A stretch of DNA of 64,000 nt from Candidatus Vesicomyidisocius sp. Agig_15_S12 (GTDB lineage Bacteria; Pseudomonadota; Gammaproteobacteria; PS1; Pseudothioglobaceae): NCBI GenBank assembly GCA_021730225.1, contig CP072532.1, forward strand, positions 393,230 through 457,229. Reading direction: 5' to 3'. The position numbers were made by a program, and so were the translations under genes. Positions 57,159 through 64,000 of this stretch are shown here, piece after piece (the stretch's first letter is position 1; each line of letters starts with the position of its first letter). The notes beneath the pieces were generated by a model. It was given only the letters and a program-made list of their open reading frames with translations, had not been told where the DNA came from and made no database searches.

Positions 57159-58367
57159 ATGATTGAGATTAATATTAATAAGCTTGATTTACAAGCAGTT
57201 AAAGCAAAATTGACTAAAGCGCGAACACAACTTATTCTTGACCAACCTTTTCTAGGTAATTTAGTGCTTAGATTGCCACTTAAAGCTGCTGGATCTTGGT
57301 GTAAAACTAGTGCAACTGATACTAAAAGTTTTTACTACAATCCAAATTTTATTAACCAGCTTGATCATCATCAAACTAAGTTTGTTCTTATTCATGAAGT
57401 CCTACATTGTGTACTAATGCATTTTTCTCGTCGAGGTAATCGTCTTAAACATAAATGGGATTTAGCTTGTGATTTTGCTATTAATCCCCTTTTGGTCAAA
57501 GAAGGATTTCATCCCCCGCCTGGACTGCTTATTTTCCATAAATATCAAGGTATGATTGCAGAAGAAATTTACCCAATAATTGATGATAGTATTGATACTA
57601 AACTTATGGATCAACATTTATATGATGACAGTCTAAAGGATGGTGAATTGTATAAGGATAATTTGCAAAACAATAGTAACAATAATTCAAACTCTTCTTA
57701 CTTGGCAAATAAGCCAAGCCCTTTAACACCTGCTGAAATTCAACAATTAAGTGGTGAGTGGCAGAAAAATCTTGTTTCAAGCACACAACTTTCACAACAA
57801 GCAGGAAAATTAAATGGTGAATTTATTAAATTATTTAATTTTTTCCTACAGCCTCAGTTTTCTTGGAAATCTTTATTGTCACAATATATGTTTAGTTTTA
57901 TACGTGATGATTTTTCCTATGCTAGACCATCACGTCGTGATGGCAATGCTATATTACCATCACTTAGATCTAGCCAAATTGATATTACTGTTGCTATTGA
58001 TATTTCTGGCTCAATTTCTCAAAATGAGATTGACGAATTTATAATAGAAATTAATGCCATTAAAAATAATATACGCGCTACAATTATATTAATTGTTTGT
58101 GATGAAAAAGTCAGTAAAGAACTAATATGGCGTTTTGAAGTTTGGGATGAGTTAATATTTCCAGTATCATTGGTAGGCTGGGGCAAAGGTACTAATTTTA
58201 ATCCTGTATTTGATCATGTTGACACGCAAGAAATCGCTCCTAGCATGTTAATTTATTTTACTGATGCTAAAGGAAATTTCCCAAAATATGAACCAACATA
58301 TCCAGTAATGTGGCTCATTAAAGGAAATAAAAATGTACCATGGGACTATCGTATTCAATTAAATTAA
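57159..58367 (+). CDS. DUF2201 putative metallopeptidase/VWA-like protein
   Basis: A 402-residue cytosolic protein. The N-terminal domain has HEVLHCVLMHFSRR (about residues 75-88) and KWDLACDFAINPLL, the zinc-protease-like motif of DUF2201. The C-terminal part is VWA-like, with a MIDAS-style DISGSIS (about 277) and a threonine in WGKGTNF. A polar Asn-rich linker lies around residues 165-190. Such proteins are typically encoded beside MoxR ATPases, as here; the pair is thought to work in metal insertion or complex maturation, but the target is unknown. Confidence 0.85.
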   Translation: MIEININKLDLQAVKAKLTKARTQLILDQPFLGNLVLRLPLKAAGSWCKTSATDTKSFYYNPNFINQLDHHQTKFVLIHEVLHCVLMHFSRRGNRLKHKWDLACDFAINPLLVKEGFHPPPGLLIFHKYQGMIAEEIYPIIDDSIDTKLMDQHLYDDSLKDGELYKDNLQNNSNNNSNSSYLANKPSPLTPAEIQQLSGEWQKNLVSSTQLSQQAGKLNGEFIKLFNFFLQPQFSWKSLLSQYMFSFIRDDFSYARPSRRDGNAILPSLRSSQIDITVAIDISGSISQNEIDEFIIEINAIKNNIRATIILIVCDEKVSKELIWRFEVWDELIFPVSLVGWGKGTNFNPVFDHVDTQEIAPSMLIYFTDAKGNFPKYEPTYPVMWLIKGNKNVPWDYRIQLN

Positions 58368-58769
58368 TAATATAAAAAATATTTCACAATCTAGATTTAA
58401 AGACATATTTCAAACGTAAAAAACGGGAGCAGTGGATAAATATTATTTTGATAAGGTAAATTTATTACCTAATAGTTAGAAATTATGATCAAACTAGATG
58501 AATAATACTTACTAAGTTGCTATTTGGCTTTAAATACTACTATTAATAGGTTTATCATAGAACAAGTTAAATAAATATTATTAATTTATATTTAATAGCT
58601 TATAAATATACAATTCGTTTTAATTTGCTAATATATCCCAGTCATTACTCTGATAATAGTCATTATCGTAGATGTTGTATTATGTCCTATTAGCTATTTT
58701 AACGACAGTAAGGAAAAATTAATTTTATCATTACTAAATAAATATAATTGCAATATTACATACCTAAAA
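58368..58769. other. Gap between convergent genes, nothing recognised
   Basis: About 400 bp of AT-rich sequence between the DUF2201 gene and rlmB. I see no long open frame, no RNA gene and no strong terminator hairpin. Confidence 0.4.
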
Positions 58770-59513
58770 CTATAGAAAACGTTGTCTATTTATTTCAAAA
58801 AGTGTTATACCTGTAGCAACAGAAACGTTTAAACTTTCTACTTTCCTTTGCATAGGAATTTTAGCTAGTTGATCGCAAGATTGTTTGGTTAATCTTTTAA
58901 GTCCAAAGCCTTCAGATCCCATAATAACGGCATTTGGCGTGGTTAAATCTATTTGATAAATCAGGGTATTGGCAGAATTGTCTAAACCAATTACCCAAAT
59001 ATTTTGTTGTTGTAATGCTTTAATAGTACGCGATAGATTGGTTACTTGGAAAATTTTGATCTGATTAAGCGCACCTGCAGAAGTTTTATGTACTAATGCA
59101 CTGATGGACGCTGAACCATTTTTATTAATTACTACGCAATCAGCCCCAGCTGCATTAGCACTACGCAAACAAGCGCCTAAATTCCTAGGGTCTTGAATAG
59201 AATCAAGTATTAAGATTAAACTAGCATTATCTAATTTAGACACGTAACTAATTAACTCACTTTGATTAGGAAGGATAGGTAATAATATTTCAGCTGCAAT
59301 ACCTTGATGAGTCTGATAATTACTTAATTTATCTAGTTGTACTTTAGTGCACTGTTCAATGTTAATACCAAAATTATTAATCTCAAAGATGAGAGTATTT
59401 AAACGTTTATCACGTCGTTTATTTAGTATGAAAATCTTAATTAAATATTTAGGGTTAAATTTTAATTGCGCCTGAATAGCGTGAAATCCAGTAATTATAA
59501 TTGATTTCAACAT
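58770..59513 (-). CDS. rlmB: 23S rRNA Gm2251 2'-O-methyltransferase RlmB
   Basis: SPOUT-class (TrmH family) methyltransferase. The three motifs are DPRNLGACLRSANAAGAD (about residues 107-124), IMGSEGFGLKRL (about 193-204) and ESLNVSVATGITLFE (about 223-237), with an N-terminal substrate-binding domain before them. The 247 residues equal E. coli (243). Its ATG directly abuts the surA stop with no gap. Confidence 0.95.
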   Translation of the reverse strand: MLKSIIITGFHAIQAQLKFNPKYLIKIFILNKRRDKRLNTLIFEINNFGINIEQCTKVQLDKLSNYQTHQGIAAEILLPILPNQSELISYVSKLDNASLILILDSIQDPRNLGACLRSANAAGADCVVINKNGSASISALVHKTSAGALNQIKIFQVTNLSRTIKALQQQNIWVIGLDNSANTLIYQIDLTTPNAVIMGSEGFGLKRLTKQSCDQLAKIPMQRKVESLNVSVATGITLFEINRQRFL

Positions 59514-60395
59514 TTATAACTTATTGTCAAAAATCTTAATATAAGCTTCTTTCCTTATTTTTTTAACCCAATTATAGAAGTAAGCGTCTTCTTTTTGGCG
59601 TATTAATTTAGTTTTAAGTTCAACTAGATAGTTGTCAACACTGCGTTTATCGATAATTTTAACAATCCTCCAAACTTGTCCTATTTTAAATGGCTGTGAT
59701 ATTTCACCTACTAAAAGGCCTTTTAAACTCTGTTGAAAAGCTTTCGGTAATTTTGATAAATTAAGCCAATTAGATTCACCGCTATTCTTATAAAAATTAT
59801 CTTGCGAATAATTTTTTTCTAAAATAGAAAATGAATCACCTTTATTAATTTTCTCACTTAAATCAATCAAACGATTTTTAATCAAACGATCTGAATCTAC
59901 TTGCTCAATAGAGTTAATGGTGATTTGCACTATTCTTATTTGCTTCTCTAACTTGTTTAAATGATTAGGTACTTTAGATAATTGCTTACTTATTTCAACA
60001 TCAGTAAGTTCAATATTAAGATTTTCAATAATAAAATGTTTAAGACCTTCTAATGATAAATTTTGTTTTACATGGTTAATAACCTTATCAAATTGAGGCA
60101 AAGATTGCAATTGTATTAAGCTCAAATTGTTATTTAAAGCAATATTATCTAACATACTATTAATCACATTTTCTTTTGGAACAATACTTAATTGTTTAAT
60201 TTTTTGTAATTGCAAGATTAAATCTATTTGTTGATTAACTAAATCCAACTTTTGCGCTTTAGTATAGTTGGGTTTAATATCAATACTAATCTGGTCAAAA
60301 GTGATCAAATCATCATTAACAATAGCAATGATACTATTAGGTATAGCAAATATATTAAATGAAAATACACAAATTAATAATAAAGTTTTGTTCAT
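59514..60395 (-). CDS. surA: Periplasmic chaperone SurA, short form with one PPIase domain
   Basis: Escorts outer membrane proteins to BamA. The signal peptide MNKTLLLICVFSFNIFA is followed by the N-terminal chaperone domain (IIAIVNDDLITFDQI), one parvulin domain (about residues 165-260, with SGESNWLNLSKLPKAF) and the C-terminal helix. The 293 residues compare with 428 in E. coli, which has two parvulin domains, so one has been lost. ATG 60407 would add four residues; 60395 was chosen for the signal peptide. The frame overlaps the lptD end. RlmB follows at once. Confidence 0.88.
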   Translation of the reverse strand: MNKTLLLICVFSFNIFAIPNSIIAIVNDDLITFDQISIDIKPNYTKAQKLDLVNQQIDLILQLQKIKQLSIVPKENVINSMLDNIALNNNLSLIQLQSLPQFDKVINHVKQNLSLEGLKHFIIENLNIELTDVEISKQLSKVPNHLNKLEKQIRIVQITINSIEQVDSDRLIKNRLIDLSEKINKGDSFSILEKNYSQDNFYKNSGESNWLNLSKLPKAFQQSLKGLLVGEISQPFKIGQVWRIVKIIDKRSVDNYLVELKTKLIRQKEDAYFYNWVKKIRKEAYIKIFDNKL

Positions 60396-60396
60396 T

Positions 60397-62607
60397 TTAA
60401 AAATCATTAAGATTGACTGAATAATTAGGTATATCTTCCTCTAGACGTTTATATAAATTTGAGGAAGTGGTGGCTAATCCTTTTAGCACTAGTTCAAATT
60501 TAGTCACATAATCATAATTATCTTCATTTAAATACTTTTTAAAGTATGCTAAACGTACCGCCCAACAACAGGATTCATAAGCAATACCCATGGTTTCTTT
60601 ATTAATAGTTGAGTTACTAATAGATCCATTAATACCAGCAAACACATGTGTTTGCTGTGTTAATGGATAAGCGCTATATAATTCAACTGAATTATCGCCA
60701 TTATCATCATAATGCGCCAAAGTTAAAAACTTTCTAGAATTGATAATAAAACTAATTGAACTATTACGCTTGCTTATTTTGTTAGTTTGTGAATTATACT
60801 GTAGTAAATTATTAAAAGAAAAATCACGCATCGTTAAATTAGCCGACATGGCAATATTGGAATATTTTTTTTGGCTAACAAAAGTGCCATTTCTGTTCAT
60901 ACTCATGTCATCAAATTGATATGCTTGGGCTATTTTTAAACTTAAATAGGTACCGCCTGTTTCTTCATTAATAAAGTCTGACTCAAGCCCAAAAATAAGA
61001 TCATTAGTGTTGGCAATCCTATCGATACCTGTAAATTTTTGTCCAGAAAACAAACTTTCGTATAAATTATTTTTAACATCCGAATCAAAATTAGGCAATG
61101 TACTTTGATCTTTTTTAGGTGTGTAATTGTATCCTAACCTTGGGGTTAAAGTTTGGGTTAAATGTGTATCAAATAAGAACACCTTCCTTTCTAAGAAAAA
61201 TTTAGAATCAAAGCCAAAACTAAAAATATTTCGTTCTTGATTAACATCATCATCCATTGTATAATTAGTTGTTGATAATTTCAAACTTGGGATGATTGAA
61301 TAGTTATTAGTTTTTAATAAGTGACTAAATTTTGTTTGCGCGTAAGTCCGAATCCCGGTTTTATTGGTTGTAGTATTTGAGTTTTTATGCGTAAATTTTG
61401 TACTAATTAATGAGAAATCAACGTTATGTCCGTTTAAACCTTTATATTTTTTGTTAAAAGATAACTCTGGTACACGCGTGTACGAAGCACTTCCTTTGTT
61501 AATAAGTTGTTCTGATTCAACAAAAAAAGACATAGTTAAATTTTTTTTTTGATTTTTGTAGGATAAATTAACATAAGATCGTAATTTTGAATCTGAAGTA
61601 TTACTATGAGCAATTTCTTTAAAGTAATCTGAATCTGATACTCGATTAGTGACAATACTTAAATCAGTTCTAGTGTTAATTGATAAGTCTAATTTTGAAT
61701 TTAACAGCCAACGTTTACTACTAGTAATTTTATCTTTATTTAATAAATAATGCCATTCAATCTCAGAACGCCCATTGCCTAAATAATTATTGTCAGTGAT
61801 AAGTTGACGATATTTACCTTCCAATACACTACCGCGACTTGATAATTGGTTCAAAATTAAAAAAAAGTCACGATCAGGAGCAATATTAAAATAATAAGGA
61901 ATTTTAACTTGGTAGTTGCTACCTCCATTACCACCTAATTCATTATAACTACCAAATATTGGTGCTAGAAATCCAGAACTACGACCTTCCAATACCCATT
62001 CTTGATAAGGGGAATAAAAAATAGTTATACCTAAAAATTCAATCGTAACATTTTTTGCTATACCTTTATTGGTTGTTGAATTCAATATGATTTTATCAGC
62101 CTTCATTTTCCAATCAGAATTACCTAGTGGGCATAAACTGTAGCTACCTGAGTTGAATATTTGTTCGGTACCATCATGAGTTACAAATTGTGCACGACCA
62201 TTTATTTTTAAGTCTGGATAGTAGAATTTTACTTGATTTAGAGTTGTATAAATCATTGTACCTTGTTTTTTAATCATAGCTTTATCACCAGTTAGCATAA
62301 GTTCGTTGTTTTGAAATTTAACATAGCCAGTAGCTTTTGATGTTTTGCTAGGTTTGTTAATACTAATTTCATCAGCGCCTAGAAAATAAGTGCTTGAATT
62401 TAGTGAAACATTGCCTTTTAAAAAATAACTATCATCTTTATAAATTTCACTATAATTTGCTTGAATATTAAGATCTTTAGTTTTAGTTAAGAGTATTTGT
62501 TTTGGGAAAAGTAAGACATTATTTTTACAGTCTAGTATTAAACTTCCAGCACTAATAGTGCTAGATAAAAGAGCAAGTAATAAACAAAGAATTGATTGTT
62601 TTTGCAT
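60397..62607 (-). CDS. lptD: LPS assembly outer membrane protein LptD
   Basis: Places LPS in the outer leaflet with LptE. The signal peptide MQKQSILCLLLALLSSTISA is followed by a jellyroll OstA domain (about residues 40-160) and a large beta barrel. Conserved cysteines remain in the N-terminal region (LDCKNNV), near the start of the barrel (SLCPLGNSDWKMKAD) and as a CC pair near the C-terminus (YESCCWAVRLAYFKK), as needed for the inter-domain disulfides. ATG 62607 was chosen over TTG 62628; the length is 736 (784 in E. coli). It carries an A10 run at 61541-61550 (coding strand A). Confidence 0.93.
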   Translation of the reverse strand: MQKQSILCLLLALLSSTISAGSLILDCKNNVLLFPKQILLTKTKDLNIQANYSEIYKDDSYFLKGNVSLNSSTYFLGADEISINKPSKTSKATGYVKFQNNELMLTGDKAMIKKQGTMIYTTLNQVKFYYPDLKINGRAQFVTHDGTEQIFNSGSYSLCPLGNSDWKMKADKIILNSTTNKGIAKNVTIEFLGITIFYSPYQEWVLEGRSSGFLAPIFGSYNELGGNGGSNYQVKIPYYFNIAPDRDFFLILNQLSSRGSVLEGKYRQLITDNNYLGNGRSEIEWHYLLNKDKITSSKRWLLNSKLDLSINTRTDLSIVTNRVSDSDYFKEIAHSNTSDSKLRSYVNLSYKNQKKNLTMSFFVESEQLINKGSASYTRVPELSFNKKYKGLNGHNVDFSLISTKFTHKNSNTTTNKTGIRTYAQTKFSHLLKTNNYSIIPSLKLSTTNYTMDDDVNQERNIFSFGFDSKFFLERKVFLFDTHLTQTLTPRLGYNYTPKKDQSTLPNFDSDVKNNLYESLFSGQKFTGIDRIANTNDLIFGLESDFINEETGGTYLSLKIAQAYQFDDMSMNRNGTFVSQKKYSNIAMSANLTMRDFSFNNLLQYNSQTNKISKRNSSISFIINSRKFLTLAHYDDNGDNSVELYSAYPLTQQTHVFAGINGSISNSTINKETMGIAYESCCWAVRLAYFKKYLNEDNYDYVTKFELVLKGLATTSSNLYKRLEEDIPNYSVNLNDF

Positions 62608-62713
62608 AATGATTGTATATTCTTTCAAATGTTGTTATTTTAACATCATATAATCATAATAATAGATTGCCCTATTAGTTACATAAGCTTACTTTAGTTT
62701 AGGTAAAATAACT

Positions 62714-62736
62714 CCAGATTTTAACTATATATCTGG
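62714..62736 (+). promoter_or_regulatory. Small hairpin in the hflK leader
   Basis: A 6-bp stem ccagat/atctgg with an 11-nt loop, ending 14 bases before the hflK ATG. It may affect ribosome access; the evidence is only the inverted repeat. Confidence 0.25.
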
Positions 62737-62750
62737 ACACATAAATTAAA

Positions 62751-63920
62751 ATGGCTTGGAATGACAATAACAATAAAAATCCTTGGAATGGCAATAATCA
62801 AACTCCACCGGAATTAGAGAAAGTAATCAAAGATATGAAAAATAAATTTGGTGGTTTTTTAAATGGTAAGAAATCATCAAATATAATTACACCTAAGATA
62901 ACTTCAAATGGCAATTTGAAATATATTTTGATTTTAATTTTATTTATTTGGTTATTATCAGGTATTTATATTATTTCCCCTGCTGAAAAAGGAGTTATAC
63001 TGCGTTTTGGGGCATTTCAAGAAGAAACTTCTCAAGGGCCTCATTGGCATATTCCTTATCCTATTGAAACTTTAAATAGAATTAATGTTGAACAAATTAG
63101 AACGTCTGAAATTGGTTATCGTAATATGATTAATAATAATCGACGTTTTGGTAGTAATGTTTCATCTGAATCTTTAATGTTAACTAAAGATGAAAATATG
63201 ATTGAAGCTAAATTTGCAGTTCAATACAAAATAAATAATGTTCAAGATTATTTATTTAATGTTGTCAAACCAGACACAACACTTCGTCACGTCTCTGAAA
63301 GCGCTATTCGGCAAATTGTTGGTCAAAATACTATGGATTATATCTTAACTGAAGGGCGATCTAGTATTGCTGATGATATTAAAATAAAATCTCAAAGTTT
63401 GCTTGATAAATACAAAACTGGTTTATTAATAACTACAGTTAATATGCAAGATGCTCAACCACCAGAGCAAGTACAATCTGCTTTTTCTGATGCAGTTAAA
63501 GCTCGAGAAGATAAGCAACGCTTAATTAACGAAGCACAAACTTATGCTAATGACATCTTACCTAAATCTCGTGGTAAGGCTGCACGTATGCTTGAGGAGT
63601 CAAAAGCTTATAAATCTGAAATAGTTTCTAAATCAGAAGGTGAAACTTCGCGTTTTAAACAAATTTTAGCTGAGTATGAAAAAGCACCAAAAGTTACTAA
63701 AGAGCGTTTATATCGAGAAACTATGGAAAACGTACTGGCTACTACTAGTAAAGTCTTAGTTGATTCTAAAATGAATAACATAATGTACTTACCTATTGAT
63801 AAGCTTATTAACACTAAGCAAGCAAATGCACAGGTTACTATTCAAGAATCATCAATAAAGCAAAACAATAAAGGTAGTAGTAATGTTAGAGACATTTTCC
63901 GAAATAGAGGAGGCAGATAA
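62751..63920 (+). CDS. hflK: FtsH modulator HflK
   Basis: SPFH/prohibitin-family protein forming, with HflC, a cage that controls the FtsH protease. A Gly/Asn-rich cytosolic start (MAWNDNNNKNPWNGNN) is typical; one membrane helix (ILILILFIWLLSGIYII, about residues 60-80), the SPFH domain (EKGVILRFGAFQEETSQGPHWH…) and a long coiled coil (about 240-330) follow. The 389 residues compare with 419 in E. coli. Its stop shares a base with the hflC start. The start lies 120 bp from divergent lptD. Confidence 0.96.
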   Translation: MAWNDNNNKNPWNGNNQTPPELEKVIKDMKNKFGGFLNGKKSSNIITPKITSNGNLKYILILILFIWLLSGIYIISPAEKGVILRFGAFQEETSQGPHWHIPYPIETLNRINVEQIRTSEIGYRNMINNNRRFGSNVSSESLMLTKDENMIEAKFAVQYKINNVQDYLFNVVKPDTTLRHVSESAIRQIVGQNTMDYILTEGRSSIADDIKIKSQSLLDKYKTGLLITTVNMQDAQPPEQVQSAFSDAVKAREDKQRLINEAQTYANDILPKSRGKAARMLEESKAYKSEIVSKSEGETSRFKQILAEYEKAPKVTKERLYRETMENVLATTSKVLVDSKMNNIMYLPIDKLINTKQANAQVTIQESSIKQNNKGSSNVRDIFRNRGGR

Positions 63921-64000
63921 TGCAAAAAATAGGTTTAGCACTAATTGCTGTTTTATTTTTAGTATTAAGTTCAGTAGTCTACACAGTTAATGAAACCCAA
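63920..64000 (+). CDS. hflC: FtsH modulator HflC, cut by the window edge
   Basis: The first 27 codons only: MQKIGLALIAVLFLVLSSVV is the N-terminal membrane anchor and YTVNETQ the start of the SPFH domain. The ATG overlaps the hflK stop by one base, with GAGGAGG at 63906-63912 as ribosome-binding site. Identity rests on position after hflK and on the expected start. Confidence 0.85.
   Translation, partial: MQKIGLALIAVLFLVLSSVVYTVNETQ

Overview
The window is a very AT-rich bacterial chromosome segment with ordinary housekeeping genes, long decaying gaps and no mobile elements, prophage, CRISPR array or rRNA operon. The proteins are gammaproteobacterial in type and order: cmk-rpsA-ihfB, the complete isc operon, rseP-bamA-lpxD-fabZ-lpxA, pdxA-rsmA-apaG-apaH, ybeD-lipB-lipA and hflK-hflC. 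Strong AT bias, genes shortened or broken at their ends, and c-type cytochromes suggest a genome-reduced, respiring, probably sulfur-oxidising endosymbiont such as the vesicomyid clam symbionts (Ruthia/Vesicomyosocius, SUP05 relatives). That placement is inference from gene content and composition, because no marker gene is present.

Layout. 1-5700: a decayed TPR gene, lysS, cmk, rpsA, ihfB and tRNA-Lys. 5700-10340: sparse, holding a DUF423 membrane protein, then rsgA, a mono-haem cytochrome c and a Ste24-type protease on the minus strand, between gaps with gene relics. 10343-14588: lysC-ilvE and aroK overlapping a TolC-like gene. 15056-22703: ttcA, a lipid A acyltransferase, cysE and iscR-iscS-iscU-iscA-hscB-hscA-fdx. 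22973-28201: the apbC Fe-S carrier divergent from metG, tRNA-Ser, prlC and a small membrane protein. 28260-33800, minus strand: acpP-fabF, parE-queC and a pentahaem cytochrome. 33938-45190, minus strand: envelope genes rseP to murJ, then yggX, gmk, rpoH, groES and groEL. 45576-49301: dapF, then pdxA-rsmA-apaG-apaH. 49435-54129: an RND efflux adaptor and pump. 54159-64000: ybeD-lipB-lipA, a MoxR ATPase with a VWA/DUF2201 partner, lptD-surA-rlmB, hflK and the start of hflC.

How the genes fit together. Fe-S cluster assembly (Isc, ApbC, YggX) serves LipA, TtcA and probably the respiratory chain. BamA, SurA, LptD, LpxA, LpxD, FabZ, the lipid A acyltransferase and RseP keep an LPS-bearing outer membrane. 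RpoH, GroESL, HflK/C and the Ste24 protease cover protein quality control. The TolC-like protein can complete the tripartite pump encoded 35 kb away.

I did not find a convincing new system. The notable signals are of genome erosion and its tolerance: a MetRS cut back to its catalytic core with the lost C-terminal domain still readable downstream; a nonsense codon in the MoxR ATPase leader; rsgA and a cytochrome whose conserved N-termini lie upstream of any canonical start; A10 tracts in cmk and lptD; and repeated 10-16 bp tandem duplications in the gaps. Regulatory sites also stand out: an iscR promoter with an IscR-like palindrome, a near-leaderless cysE promoter, a 17-bp hairpin between acpP and fabF, and a 23-bp terminator after groEL.
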